Assembly (NCBI GenBank): GCA_035609245.1
Contig: CP141202.1
Coordinates: 1,550,001-1,614,000, forward strand
Reading direction: 5' to 3'
Source: Bacteroidales bacterium MB20-C3-3
Lineage (GTDB): Bacteria > Bacteroidota > Bacteroidia > Bacteroidales > UBA932
DNA length: 64,000 nt
Positions 9,730 through 19,160 of the stretch are shown here, one piece after another; the first letter of the stretch is position 1, and each line of letters opens with the position of its first letter. The notes beneath the pieces were generated by a model. It was not told where the DNA came from and ran no database searches. It worked only from the letters and a program-made list of their open reading frames with translations. A program made the translations under genes and the position numbers.

Positions 9730-11217
9730 TTAATTTTGATTTTTCTGTGATATACCAAGTGCCTCTTTCAGATATGACCTGCACATCATAATGTCAATCT
9801 GTGCATCAATCTCTTCTGATTTTGCCAGCAGCCAGCCGTTGTGTGCCTCCAGCAGATCTGTGCTTCCGGCAACACCTGCCTCAAATGCCTCCCTTGCAAA
9901 ACGGAGGTTCTCCCCGGCCTTATCCACAGAGGATTCGGCAATAGCGAGCCTTTTAACAGATTCGGCCATCCTGAACTTTGCCTGATTAATCTGAAGGCCG
10001 ATTTTCTCTTTCGCCTCCTCTCTCTGCAGCTGAATTATCTTATGCTGACTCTGTGCCGCCTTTAGCGTATGGATCTTCTCCCCAAAGTGAAAAAGCGGAA
10101 TGTTTATCCCTACTCCGAATGAGTACATTCCCCCGAAGGTATAGCTTACACCGTTGTTGAAGTTGGGGTTTGAAATGATGTAGTTTCCGTTGAGAATCAC
10201 ATTGGGAAGGAACCTTGACTCCATAATCTTTATGTTTGATTTGGCTATCTTCTCTGCCTCGCCCAGAGCCTTTATCTCTGCACGGTTTTCGATAAACTGC
10301 TCCGTTGTGCCTTCTGCTGCCGGTGTTATGGCAGTGGCTACAGGCTTGTCAGGGAATATATATTCTGCGGCAGGGTCCAGACCGCAAATCTGAAGCAGGG
10401 CCATCTTTGAAAGAGCAAGCCCGTTCTCTGCTCTTGCCTGCATCATCTTTGCCTCATTAAGCTTCACATTCACCTTAAGGATATCCCCCTTTGTGGCTAC
10501 CCCCTCGTCTGCCATAATTGAAACATTCTTTACGATTGACTCTATCAGCCTAAGGTATTCTGAGGCGAGTGAAGCCTTGGAGTATAGGGATACAACTCTC
10601 CAGTATGCCTCGTCTGTCTTCTGTAAAAGATCCTCTTCTGCCTTTTCTGACTGTATACCTGCAAGCCTTTCGCTGCTTTTTGCAATCTTGTAGAGCTCAC
10701 GGATTTTCCCTCCCAGGTATACCGGCTGAACAAATCCGGCAATGCCCGCAAAGATGTTTCTGGACTCCATCTCCATTGCCTCTTTTGGAAGCAGAGCGTA
10801 GTCTTTCCACTGAATTTTCTCCGGATTTACCTTTGGATCAAATGGCTTCCCGTCTGAATCGAGCGGTGCGTAAACACCCGGAGCAACCTGTGCCCATTTG
10901 TTGTTAATCTGATCCTGACGGAAACCGAACGAGCCGTCAGCCATTTTGGTACCAACAGGGAGCAGTGCATCCTCTCCCAGGAGCGAGATGTTTTTCTGAT
11001 TGTGCAGATAGGTTCCGTTAAAGGAGAACCTTGGGAGAAATTGTGTGAAGGCCGCCTTGCGCATCTCTGAGGCGATTATCTCCTTCTCTTTGCCACTCTG
11101 CAAAGATCTGTTGTTCTCCAGTGCAAGTCTCCTGCAGTCGTTAAGTGTGAGTGCACTTTGTCCCGCCAAAGGGAACAGGGTCAAAATGCATAACAGAGAT
11201 AGAACTAATTGTTTCAT
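9730..11217 (-). CDS. TolC-family outer-membrane efflux protein
   Basis: A 495-residue OEP-family channel. A signal peptide covers about 1-19 (LLCILTLFPLAGQS). The first repeat opens with LTLNDCRRLALENNRSL, the typical TolC start, and the long coiled helices contain many Ala/Glu/Lys residues. The second repeat begins near 290 (AEIKALGEAEKIAKSNIKIMESRFLPNV), and the C-terminal helix includes GVAGSTDLLEAHNGWL. It is the first gene of the export operon; the 94 bases upstream carry a palindrome matching one at the marR start, so the MarR protein probably represses it. Confidence 0.92.
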   Translation of the reverse strand: MKQLVLSLLCILTLFPLAGQSALTLNDCRRLALENNRSLQSGKEKEIIASEMRKAAFTQFLPRFSFNGTYLHNQKNISLLGEDALLPVGTKMADGSFGFRQDQINNKWAQVAPGVYAPLDSDGKPFDPKVNPEKIQWKDYALLPKEAMEMESRNIFAGIAGFVQPVYLGGKIRELYKIAKSSERLAGIQSEKAEEDLLQKTDEAYWRVVSLYSKASLASEYLRLIESIVKNVSIMADEGVATKGDILKVNVKLNEAKMMQARAENGLALSKMALLQICGLDPAAEYIFPDKPVATAITPAAEGTTEQFIENRAEIKALGEAEKIAKSNIKIMESRFLPNVILNGNYIISNPNFNNGVSYTFGGMYSFGVGINIPLFHFGEKIHTLKAAQSQHKIIQLQREEAKEKIGLQINQAKFRMAESVKRLAIAESSVDKAGENLRFAREAFEAGVAGSTDLLEAHNGWLLAKSEEIDAQIDIMMCRSYLKEALGISQKNQN

Positions 11218-11249
11218 TTATAAATCTTTGATATTTGTTGTATGTTTAA

Positions 11250-11267
11250 TAGTTGAATATGCAACTA
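11250..11267. promoter_or_regulatory. Probable MarR operator upstream of tolC
   Basis: TAGTTGAATATGCAACTA is an 18-base near-perfect palindrome (two central mismatches), 33 bases before the tolC start. Its core fits TTGnATATnCAA, which recurs at the marR start codon. Length and symmetry suit a dimeric winged-helix MarR protein. Confidence 0.6.
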
Positions 11268-11311
11268 AAATGATAGAAGGAGAGTAACTTTTATTTATAA
11301 ATTTCAGATAG

Positions 11312-11755
11312 CTAGATAATGTTGTTAAGAAGTTTGACAATAACTTCTTTGGCATCAATTAATTCTTTAGAGGATATTCCAGAAACTGCTTGATCAAATG
11401 ACTCTTTTACAATTTTCATAGCATGGTTCTCCATCTCTCTTCCCTTATCAGTAAGGTGGATTTTGTTAATTCTTCTGTCTGCAGGGTCAGAGTGTCTTTC
11501 CACAAGACGATTTTTTGAGAGAGTATCCAGTAATCGGGTGATGCTGGTTTTGTCTTTAGAAGTTTGATCGCTTAGTGATTGCTGAGTTTGACCGTCTTTG
11601 TTCCAGAGACACATAAGAACCAGCCACTGCTCTGTTGTGATTGCAAGGCCTGCAGTACGAAACTTCCTGTTAAGATGTCGGTTCAGAGAAGCAGAAAGCT
11701 GTCCGCTTAACACAGACAGTAGTTCATTAGTCTTAACAAAATCTATTAGTTGCAT
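11312..11755 (-). CDS. MarR-family transcriptional regulator
   Basis: A 147-residue winged-helix regulator. The recognition region is TQQSLSDQTSKDKTSITRLLDTLSKNRLVER, followed by a wing SDPADRRINKIHLTDKGREM, a classic MarR signature. N- and C-terminal helices for dimerisation flank it. The frame extends 13 codons upstream to a GTG at 11794, but that GTG overlaps a TAnnTTTG promoter element, so the ATG at 11755 is chosen. A palindrome overlapping this ATG matches one before tolC, which suggests autoregulation and control of the export genes. MarR proteins usually respond to phenolic or otherwise toxic ligands; the ligand here is unknown. Confidence 0.9.
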   Translation of the reverse strand: MQLIDFVKTNELLSVLSGQLSASLNRHLNRKFRTAGLAITTEQWLVLMCLWNKDGQTQQSLSDQTSKDKTSITRLLDTLSKNRLVERHSDPADRRINKIHLTDKGREMENHAMKIVKESFDQAVSGISSKELIDAKEVIVKLLNNII

Positions 11756-11764
11756 ATACAATGG
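11747..11764. promoter_or_regulatory. Probable MarR operator at marR start
   Basis: On the minus strand the sequence reads CCATTGTATATGCAACTA. Eleven contiguous bases, ATATGCAACTA, are shared with the site upstream of tolC, and the core TTGnATATnCAA is preserved. It overlaps the marR ATG and lies just downstream of its -7 element, a suitable position for autorepression. Confidence 0.55.
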
Positions 11765-11781
11765 TTGTTTGTTCAACGGCC

Positions 11782-11789
11782 CAAAAGTA
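11782..11789 (-). promoter_or_regulatory. -7 element of marR
   Basis: On the minus strand TACTTTTG fits TAnnTTTG exactly. Transcription would start near 11778, giving a leader of about 23 bases to the ATG at 11755 and excluding the upstream GTG as start. Confidence 0.55.
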
Positions 11790-11814
11790 TACACTTTTTT
11801 CTAAACAGATATAA

Positions 11815-13878
11815 TTATTTCTGTTTTTTTTGTCTTGGGGATTTTGTCAATTTTGAAGGCTTTGACTGACTGCTTTTTCCTTTTATAACAATTTTTGAAT
11901 CTGCGTTACTAGCATCAGATTCCCAAACAAGAGAAAAATCAAGTTGTTTCTGCTCAAGGTTTGCCTTTTCTACTTTAATTTTGACTGCATCTCCCAAAAT
12001 AAAGCGCTTTCCGCTTCTTTTTGCGTAAAGAGACATTGACTCTTCCATAAATTGAAGGTAGTCCTCTTTTATATCTCTCAGAGCAACAAGCCCCTCTACT
12101 TTTGTCTCGTCAATTTCAACAAACATCCCCCATTCAGTAATTCCGGATATGCTTCCTCCAAATGTCATCCCAACCTTGTCCTGCATAAACTCAACCATCT
12201 TATATTTTATGCTGGCTCTCTCTGCGTCTGTTGCAAGTTGTTCTCTTTCGCTTGAGTATTTGCAGCGCTCTTCAAAATATTGTTTATCCTGAGATTTTCC
12301 TTTATCAAGGTATAGTGCAAGGAGTCTGTGAACCATCATATCAGGATATCTTCTGATAGGAGATGTGAAGTGTGTATAATAGTCAAAAGCAAGACCGTAA
12401 TGACCCATATTATCCGTTGAATATCTTGCCCTGGCCATGGATCGTAATGCCATAATCTCAATAGCTCCTGCTTCAGGTTTTTCCTTAACAGATGTAAGCA
12501 ATTTATTAAGTTCTGACGATAATTCGCGGGCATTTTTGGTTGGGCTCATCTCGTAACCAAAATGTTTCACGAATGTACGAAAAAGCGTTATCTTCTCCAT
12601 GTTAGGCTCTTCGTGGATTCTGTATACAAAAGTCTTTGCCTGTTTCCCTTTTGCCCCAATGAAGTATGCAACCTCTCTGTTTGCAAGAAGCATAAACTCT
12701 TCAATAAGCCAGTTAGAGTCCATTGATATCTTCTGGTACACTCTTACGGGCTTTCCATTGCTGTCAACTTCAACTTTCATTTCCGGTCTTTCAAAGCTTA
12801 TTGCACCGGAGCGGAACCTCTCCTCTCTCAGGAGATATGCAAGAGAGTGAAGTTTAAGCATCTCATCTTTCAAAGGTCCTGTCTTTGTCTCAATAATTTG
12901 TTGAGCCTCTTCGTAGCTGAATCTGTAATCGGATTCAATAATGGTTCTACCAAACCACCTGTTGGCAACTTTCCCTTTTTCTGTTATTTCAAAAACTGCA
13001 GAGAAGCATAGTTTCTCTTCATTTGGTCTTAATGAGCAAAGTTTGTTAGAAAGCTTTTCTGGTAACATTGGAACTGTTCTGTCCACAAGGTAAACAGATG
13101 TTGCCCTCTCGAGAGCCTCTTTGTCAACAAGAGATCCGGGTCTTACATAATGTGTGACATCTGCAATGTGTACTCCTACTTCCCAGTTTCCCTCCGGAAG
13201 CTTTCTGATTGAGAGTGCGTCATCAAAATCTTTGGCATCAGCCGGGTCAATAGTAAAGGTAGTTACTCCTCTGAAATCTTTTCTGGCTTTAATCTCTTTC
13301 TGGTCAATCCTGTCATCAATTTTATCGGCCTCTTTTTCTACAGAGGGGTCAAATTTAAAAGGCAGACCATATTCTGTGAGAATTGCGTGCATCTCAGTGT
13401 TGTTCTCTCCGGGAACACCCAGTACATCAATAATATGCCCAATTGGTTCATCTGAGCTTCTTGGCCACTCATCAACCATTACTGCGACTTTTTTACCGTG
13501 CTGGTCTGAACTGTATCCCCCTTTAAGGATTCTGATATCGTGAGGCATAAATTTGTTTTCGCAAATTACCCAGGCCTCTTCTCCAACTATCTGTAATATT
13601 CCAATAAACGGCCTTTTTGTTCTTTCAATTATCTCAGTAATCTCTCCCTCTTTCCTTCTGGTGCCGCTTTTCTTTGTTACAATTGATACTCTGACGATAT
13701 CTCCATGCAAAGCTCCTCGCATTCTTGAAGCCGGAATAAATACATCATCTTCAATACCATCACGGATGATAAATGCATACCCCTCCCGGGTCATGCTTAC
13801 TTTGCCAGTGGTCTCTTCCCTTCTGCCACGACTTTTATCTCCGCGAGGCTGGCGAGATGAATTTTTCTTTTTATGCAT
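11815..13878 (-). CDS. rnr: Ribonuclease R
   Basis: A 687-residue processive 3'-5' exoribonuclease of the RNB family, used in mRNA, rRNA and structured-RNA decay. A basic N-terminal tail comes first. Cold-shock-like OB domains follow (about 25-200, with DDVFIPASRMRGALHGDIVRV). The RNB catalytic core starts near 205 with DPADAKDFDDAL, which carries the metal-binding aspartates, and continues through GLAFDYYTHFTSPIRRYPD. A C-terminal S1 domain (about 575-655, GSISGITEWGMFVEI) and a Lys/Ser-rich tail complete it. The basic tails and S1 domain favour RNase R over RNase II. It is divergent from gpmI, with a palindrome between them. Confidence 0.95.
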   Translation of the reverse strand: MHKKKNSSRQPRGDKSRGRREETTGKVSMTREGYAFIIRDGIEDDVFIPASRMRGALHGDIVRVSIVTKKSGTRRKEGEITEIIERTKRPFIGILQIVGEEAWVICENKFMPHDIRILKGGYSSDQHGKKVAVMVDEWPRSSDEPIGHIIDVLGVPGENNTEMHAILTEYGLPFKFDPSVEKEADKIDDRIDQKEIKARKDFRGVTTFTIDPADAKDFDDALSIRKLPEGNWEVGVHIADVTHYVRPGSLVDKEALERATSVYLVDRTVPMLPEKLSNKLCSLRPNEEKLCFSAVFEITEKGKVANRWFGRTIIESDYRFSYEEAQQIIETKTGPLKDEMLKLHSLAYLLREERFRSGAISFERPEMKVEVDSNGKPVRVYQKISMDSNWLIEEFMLLANREVAYFIGAKGKQAKTFVYRIHEEPNMEKITLFRTFVKHFGYEMSPTKNARELSSELNKLLTSVKEKPEAGAIEIMALRSMARARYSTDNMGHYGLAFDYYTHFTSPIRRYPDMMVHRLLALYLDKGKSQDKQYFEERCKYSSEREQLATDAERASIKYKMVEFMQDKVGMTFGGSISGITEWGMFVEIDETKVEGLVALRDIKEDYLQFMEESMSLYAKRSGKRFILGDAVKIKVEKANLEQKQLDFSLVWESDASNADSKIVIKGKSSQSKPSKLTKSPRQKKQK

Positions 13879-13884
13879 AATTTG

Positions 13885-13892
13885 TAATTTTG
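13885..13892 (+). promoter_or_regulatory. -7 element for gpmI
   Basis: TAATTTTG fits TAnnTTTG. The implied start near 13896 gives a leader of about 55 bases before the gpmI ATG at 13951. That leader contains the palindrome at 13903-13917. Confidence 0.45.
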
Positions 13893-13902
13893 CCCGATTT
13901 TT

Positions 13903-13917
13903 GCAGTATGATACTGC
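13903..13917. promoter_or_regulatory. Perfect 15-base palindrome between rnr and gpmI
   Basis: GCAGTATGATACTGC has 7-base arms around a single central base. It lies between the two divergent genes and inside the predicted leaders of both. It could be an operator for a dimeric regulator, or a small RNA hairpin; no T-run follows, so it is not a terminator. Confidence 0.5.
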
Positions 13918-13933
13918 TTCAGTGATTTGACAA

Positions 13934-13941
13934 CAAAATTA
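13934..13941 (-). promoter_or_regulatory. -7 element for rnr
   Basis: On the minus strand TAATTTTG fits TAnnTTTG. Transcription would start near 13930, giving a leader of about 52 bases. It sits downstream of the predicted gpmI start, so the two leaders would overlap in antisense. Confidence 0.45.
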
Positions 13942-13950
13942 ATCAATAAA

Positions 13951-15468
13951 ATGAATAAGAAGGTACTTTTGATGATTCTTGACGGTTGGGGAGAGGGGAA
14001 GCGAGACAATACGAATGTAATTTACACCCAGGGTGAACCAAATATTGATAAACTCAGAGCCAAATATCCAACCTCATTTTTATCAGCCAGCGGAGAGGAT
14101 GTCGGTCTTCCTGAAGGTCAAATGGGTAACTCTGAAGTAGGTCACCTGAATATTGGTGCCGGCAGAGTTGTTTACCAGGATCTGGTAAAGATAAATAAAG
14201 CTTGCAGAGAGGGTAAGCTACTTGATAACTCGCAGATCAAAGCTGCTTATGATTATGTAAAGAGCTCCGGAAAATCTCTTCACTTTATGGGGCTAATGAG
14301 TGATGGCGGGGTACACAGCTCAATGGAGCATCTTTTTGCATTTCTTACTTTAGCTAAAGAGCAAGGTATAGAGAGTATTTTTGTTCACGCATTTATGGAT
14401 GGAAGAGATACTGATCCTAAGAGCGGTAAGGGATACATTGAACAACTTCAGAACCACCTTGTAAAAACCGGAGGTAAGATAGCCTCAATAGTTGGAAGGT
14501 ACTACGCAATGGACAGAGACAAAAGGTGGGAGAGGGTAAAACTTGCCTACGACTTGCTGGTTAGAGGAGAGGGGGAGCCATTCACGGATGGGGTAGCAGC
14601 AATGCAGATGAGATATGACAGTGATATTACAGATGAGTTTATAACTCCGCTGGTTGCTGTTGATGTAAATGGAAATCCCGTAGGAACAATCAAAGAGGGT
14701 GATGCTGTAATTTTCTTTAATTTCAGAAATGACAGGGCAAGAGAGATTACTCAAGTCCTCACGCAGTCAGATATGCCTGAGCTTGATATGAAGGTTTTAC
14801 CTCTTTACTATTGTACTCTTACTCCTTATGATGATAAATTTAAGGGTCTTCACATACTTTATGATAAGGAGAATGTTCAGAGAACACTGGGCGAGGTTGT
14901 CTCAAGGGCAGGTAAGAGCCAGCTCAGGATTGCCGAGACAGAAAAGTATGCACATGTTACATTTTTCTTCTCCGGAGGCAGGGAGGCAACTTTTGAGAAT
15001 GAGAACAGGATACTGATAAGCTCTCCAAAAGTTCCCACATATGACCTAAAACCAGAGATGAGTGCTTTTGAAATAAAAGATGCACTTGTAAAGGAGCTGG
15101 AAAAGGGGACAAATGACCTGATAATACTAAACTTTGCCAATGGGGATATGGTAGGTCATACAGGAGTTTATGATGCTATAAGAAAAGCAGTGGAGACAGT
15201 AGATAAGTGTGCCGGCGAGGTTGTTGAGGTTGCAAAGGCAAATGGATACTCAGTCTTGGTAACTGCAGATCACGGAAACGCAGATAATGCGGTTAATCCG
15301 GATGGCTCTCCAAATACAGCCCACTCGCTTAATCCTGTACCATTTATAGTTGTTGATGATGATATTAAGCAAGTTGAAAATGGTATTCTTGCAGATATTG
15401 CTCCAACAATTCTAAAAATGATGGGAGTGGAGACACCTCCTGAAATGACCGGCAGGTCTTTGGTATAG
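13951..15468 (+). CDS. gpmI: Phosphoglycerate mutase, cofactor-independent
   Basis: A 505-residue Mn-dependent iPGM that interconverts 3- and 2-phosphoglycerate in glycolysis. It belongs to the alkaline-phosphatase superfamily: [11 protein letters not shown] near the start holds the first metal-binding Asp, [11 protein letters not shown] the catalytic Ser, [11 protein letters not shown] and [12 protein letters not shown] bind substrate, and [11 protein letters not shown] and [11 protein letters not shown] carry later metal ligands. Length matches the family. An in-frame TTG at 13927 would add eight residues with no family counterpart, so the ATG at 13951 is used. A hairpin terminator follows. 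Confidence 0.96.
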   Translation: MNKKVLLMILDGWGEGKRDNTNVIYTQGEPNIDKLRAKYPTSFLSASGEDVGLPEGQMGNSEVGHLNIGAGRVVYQDLVKINKACREGKLLDNSQIKAAYDYVKSSGKSLHFMGLMSDGGVHSSMEHLFAFLTLAKEQGIESIFVHAFMDGRDTDPKSGKGYIEQLQNHLVKTGGKIASIVGRYYAMDRDKRWERVKLAYDLLVRGEGEPFTDGVAAMQMRYDSDITDEFITPLVAVDVNGNPVGTIKEGDAVIFFNFRNDRAREITQVLTQSDMPELDMKVLPLYYCTLTPYDDKFKGLHILYDKENVQRTLGEVVSRAGKSQLRIAETEKYAHVTFFFSGGREATFENENRILISSPKVPTYDLKPEMSAFEIKDALVKELEKGTNDLIILNFANGDMVGHTGVYDAIRKAVETVDKCAGEVVEVAKANGYSVLVTADHGNADNAVNPDGSPNTAHSLNPVPFIVVDDDIKQVENGILADIAPTILKMMGVETPPEMTGRSLV

Positions 15469-15501
15469 AAAAAATCGATAATCCATAGGCTATAATTTAC
15501 G

Positions 15502-15540
15502 GGGCCGGCGAAAAATCGTCGGCCCTAATTTTCTATCTTT
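15502..15540 (+). terminator. Intrinsic terminator after gpmI
   Basis: A 10-bp stem (15502-15511 with 15516-15525, GGGCCGGCGA; one G-U pair) closes a 4-base A loop and leads into a T-rich stretch. Confidence 0.85.
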
Positions 15541-15541
15541 A
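15534..15541 (+). promoter_or_regulatory. Possible -7 element for dnaE
   Basis: TATCTTTA differs from TAnnTTTG in the last base. It sits in the T-rich tail of the gpmI terminator, 34 bases before the dnaE ATG. Confidence 0.3.
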
Positions 15542-15575
15542 TGGCTCAAAAAAATAACTCTGAAAAATTCTGGAA

Positions 15576-18500
15576 ATGCCCTTTGTTCATCTTCACGTTC
15601 ATACTCAGTATTCTATTCTGGATGGTGCTGCATCTATAAAAAACCTCTTTAAAAAAGCAGCTCAGGACAACCAGATTGCACTAGCTATTACAGATCACGG
15701 AAATATGTTTGGGGTAAAGGAGTTTCTGGATACTGCAGATAAAACCTCATCTGTAAAACCCATTGTTGGAAGTGAGTTTTATGTCTCTAAAGGGAGCCGG
15801 TTTGACAAAAGGGGCAGAGAGGATCAAAGCAGCTATCATCTTGTACTCCTTGCAAAGAACCTGCAGGGCTACAAAAACCTGATTAAACTCTCTTCATACG
15901 CATTTATTGAGGGCACTTATTATAAACCAAGAATTGACAGAGAGCTTATTGAGAAGTATCATGAGAACCTCATCTGTACCTCAGCTTGTCTTGCCGGAGA
16001 GGTCTCAAGGGCTATAATGGCAGGAAATATTGAAGAAGCAGAGAACACTGTCAAGTGGTATAAAAATCTGTTTGGAGAAGATTATTATCTGGAGCTTCAG
16101 AGGCATCAGACAGATGTTGAGGGTGCTGATAAATCCACTTTTGAACTTCAGGAGCGTGTAAACAAAGTTATCCTTCAGCTTGCTGAAAAGCTTAAGGTTA
16201 AAGTTGTTGCAACTAATGATGTCCATTTTGTTGCTCAGGAGGACAGAGAGGCCCATGACAGGCTTATTTGTCTTACAACAAATTCAGATTACTCAAGTCC
16301 GGACCGTCTCAGGTATACTAAACAGGAGTATCTTAAATCACAGGAGGAGATGGAGGCAATTTTTGCCGATGTCCCTCAAGCTCTGGAGAGTACAGTAGAG
16401 ATAGCAAATAAAGTAGAGAGGTTTAAAATAGATTCAGACCCTATTATGCCTCACTTTCCAATACCGGATACTTTTTCAGATTCTGACGAATATCTCAGGC
16501 ATTTAACCTATGAAGGTGCAAAAATAAGATATGGAGAGCTTGGACCTGAGCATACAGAGAGGATAGATTTTGAACTTGGGACCATAAAAAAAATGGGATA
16601 TCCAGACTATTTTCTTATAGTTCAGGATTTTATTGCAGCAGCAAGAGATATGAGTGTTTGGGTGGGGCCCGGTAGGGGTTCTGCGGCAGGTTCGGTTGTG
16701 GCTTACTGCTTGAAAATTACAGATATAGACCCTCTGAAGTATGATCTCCTCTTTGAGCGTTTCCTCAATCCGGACAGGATATCAATGCCGGATATTGATA
16801 TCGATTTTGATGATGACGGACGCTCAAAGGTTCTTAAATATGTTGAGGATAAATACGGGAAGGATCATGTCTCACATGTTATAACTTTTGGTACAATGGC
16901 AGCCAAAAGTGCTATTAGGGATATTGCCAGAATTCAGAATCTGCCTCTCTCTGAGTCAGACAGGCTTGCTAAACTTGTTCCCAATAAGTTCCCCGCAGAC
17001 AGTTCGGGAAAGGCTCCTGAAGTTAATCTGGAAAATTGCAGAAGGCTTGTTCCTGAAATTAAGGAGGCATTTGAATCTGCGGATCCTCTGGTAAGGGATA
17101 CTATGGAATTTGCAGGTAAGCTGGAGGGTAATGTAAGGAATACGGGAGTACACGCCTGCGCAATTATAATAGGGAGAGATGATTTAAGAGAATTTATTCC
17201 GATTGGTATTGCAAAAGATAAAGATACCGGAGAGGATATCTGGGTTTCGCAATATGATGGTTCTCAGATTGAGAAGGTTGGAATGCTCAAGATGGACTTT
17301 CTAGGTTTAAAAACCCTCTCTATCCTGAAGGAGGCTGTAGAAAACATAAGAAAATCCAGAGGGGTTGTGGTTGACATCAACTCAATCCCTATTGATGACA
17401 AGGAGACATTTGAGCTGTTCAGCAGGGGAGATAGTATTGCAACTTTTCAGTTTGAGAGTGACGGAATGAGGAAATGGCTGAGAGAGCTAAAGCCTACAAG
17501 ATTTGAGGATCTTATAGCAATGAATGCTTTATACAGACCAGGTCCTATGGACTACATCCCGGATTTTGTTGACAGAAAGAGGGGGCTGAAGCAGATTGAG
17601 TATGACCTGCCGGAGATGAAGGAGATACTTGAGGATACATACGGAATTACCGTATATCAGGAGCAGGTGATGCTTCTCTCCCAAAAAGTGGCCGGATTTT
17701 CAAAAGGGGAGGCCGATGGACTCAGAAAGGCTATGGGTAAGAAGATTAAGTCTATGATGGATAGCCTTAAGGAGCAATTCATTAAAGGAGGAACCGGTAA
17801 TGGCCATACCATAGAGATTCTGGAAAAAATTTGGAAAGACTGGGAGGCCTTTGCTCAATATGCATTTAACAAATCTCACTCAACCTGTTATGCCTGGATT
17901 GGATATCAGACTGCATATCTCAAGGCTCATTACCCTGCCGAATTTATGGCAGCTACCCTGAGCAGGAACCTGGACAATATGGATGAGATAACAAAGTATA
18001 TGGATGAGTGCAAAAGAATGGGAATCTCTGTCCTTGGCCCGGATGTAAACGAGAGTGATTACAAGTTTACTGTAAACAGAAAGGGAAATATAAGGTTTGG
18101 TATGGCCGGTATTAAGGGAGTAGGACTTGGAGCTGTAGAAAATATTGTTTCAACAAGAGATACAGGCGGCCCTTTTGAATCAATTTTTGATTTTGTAGAG
18201 AGGGTAAACCCATCCGTGGTAGGAAAAAAGACAATAGAGTCTTTGATTTATGCAGGTGCATTCGACTATTTTGAGCCCGTTAAAAGAGAGCAGTATCTTG
18301 CACCCGGTACAAGGGATGAGCCTTTTGTCGAGATACTATACAAATATGGTCAGCGATTCCATAATGACACCATTGCTTTGGGGAATTCCCTGTTTGGAAC
18401 TCACGAAAGCATTAAGCCGGTAAGACCGGAGATTCCTGTTGCAATGGAGGTGGACAAAATGGAGCTGCTAAAAAGGGAGAGGGAACTTGTAGGGATGTTT

Positions 18501-19160
18501 CTTTCAGCTCACCCTTTAGATCAATACAGGTTTGAGATAAAAACATTCACTTCAAATACAATAGGAGAGGCAGCTGAACTGGCATCGCAGGCTCTTCAGG
18601 ATTCAAGCCTCAGAGGGAAGGAGATGATAATTGCCGGAATGGTTACCAATTCAAAGAGCTCTGTTACTAAGACAGGGAGACCTTTTGTCTCATTTTCCGT
18701 AGAGGATTTTAATGGGACTATTCAATTTTCGCTTTTTGGAAAAGATTACGAAAATTTTATGAAGTACACCCATCCCGGAACCCCTTTGCTGATTAAGGTT
18801 GCAATTCTTCAGAAATATGGTTTCCAGAATAATGGGGATGATTCTGCTAAACAGGTTGACTGCGAATTAAAGGTGAGGAGTATGAGACTTCTCTCAAATA
18901 CACGAGAGGATTTTATTAAAAGCATAACTCTTTCATTGCCAGTCTCTATGATTACAAAAAATCTCAGAAGAGATTTGACAAATATTTTCAAGGAGAATAA
19001 GGGTTCAACAAGAGTCGTCGTTAAAATTCTGGATTACGAAACCCAGATCTCTGTTGAATTTGTCTCGATAAAATACTCGGTAGCATTAACAGATGTTTTG
19101 TTAAACTATCTGGAAGCAAACGGAATTGAATGGTCAATCACCCCAACCCTGAGCTTTTAG
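15576..19160 (+). CDS. dnaE: DNA polymerase III subunit alpha
   Basis: A 1194-residue replicative polymerase catalytic subunit. An N-terminal PHP domain begins FVHLHVHTQYSILDG and has ITDHGNMFG. The C-family polymerase core contains GPGRGSAAGSVVAYCL and, at about 405-413, PDIDIDFDD with the catalytic aspartates. The fingers region includes RPGPMDYIPDF and YQEQVMLLSQ, and FNKSHSTCYAWIGYQTAYLKAHYPAEFMAA is split here only by naming FNKSHS and AYLKAHYPAEF. Helix-hairpin-helix sequence lies near 830-880 and an OB fold near 1010-1090 (MIIAGMVTNSKSSVTKTGRP). It is close to the usual family length. Its last 27 bases overlap the convergent ThiL-like gene. Confidence 0.96.
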   Translation: MPFVHLHVHTQYSILDGAASIKNLFKKAAQDNQIALAITDHGNMFGVKEFLDTADKTSSVKPIVGSEFYVSKGSRFDKRGREDQSSYHLVLLAKNLQGYKNLIKLSSYAFIEGTYYKPRIDRELIEKYHENLICTSACLAGEVSRAIMAGNIEEAENTVKWYKNLFGEDYYLELQRHQTDVEGADKSTFELQERVNKVILQLAEKLKVKVVATNDVHFVAQEDREAHDRLICLTTNSDYSSPDRLRYTKQEYLKSQEEMEAIFADVPQALESTVEIANKVERFKIDSDPIMPHFPIPDTFSDSDEYLRHLTYEGAKIRYGELGPEHTERIDFELGTIKKMGYPDYFLIVQDFIAAARDMSVWVGPGRGSAAGSVVAYCLKITDIDPLKYDLLFERFLNPDRISMPDIDIDFDDDGRSKVLKYVEDKYGKDHVSHVITFGTMAAKSAIRDIARIQNLPLSESDRLAKLVPNKFPADSSGKAPEVNLENCRRLVPEIKEAFESADPLVRDTMEFAGKLEGNVRNTGVHACAIIIGRDDLREFIPIGIAKDKDTGEDIWVSQYDGSQIEKVGMLKMDFLGLKTLSILKEAVENIRKSRGVVVDINSIPIDDKETFELFSRGDSIATFQFESDGMRKWLRELKPTRFEDLIAMNALYRPGPMDYIPDFVDRKRGLKQIEYDLPEMKEILEDTYGITVYQEQVMLLSQKVAGFSKGEADGLRKAMGKKIKSMMDSLKEQFIKGGTGNGHTIEILEKIWKDWEAFAQYAFNKSHSTCYAWIGYQTAYLKAHYPAEFMAATLSRNLDNMDEITKYMDECKRMGISVLGPDVNESDYKFTVNRKGNIRFGMAGIKGVGLGAVENIVSTRDTGGPFESIFDFVERVNPSVVGKKTIESLIYAGAFDYFEPVKREQYLAPGTRDEPFVEILYKYGQRFHNDTIALGNSLFGTHESIKPVRPEIPVAMEVDKMELLKRERELVGMFLSAHPLDQYRFEIKTFTSNTIGEAAELASQALQDSSLRGKEMIIAGMVTNSKSSVTKTGRPFVSFSVEDFNGTIQFSLFGKDYENFMKYTHPGTPLLIKVAILQKYGFQNNGDDSAKQVDCELKVRSMRLLSNTREDFIKSITLSLPVSMITKNLRRDLTNIFKENKGSTRVVVKILDYETQISVEFVSIKYSVALTDVLLNYLEANGIEWSITPTLSF

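Noticed and set aside
11756-11794. GTG-initiated longer MarR protein
   Set aside because: The GTG overlaps a perfect -7 element, so it would be upstream of or at the transcription start; the ATG at 11755 fits the family.
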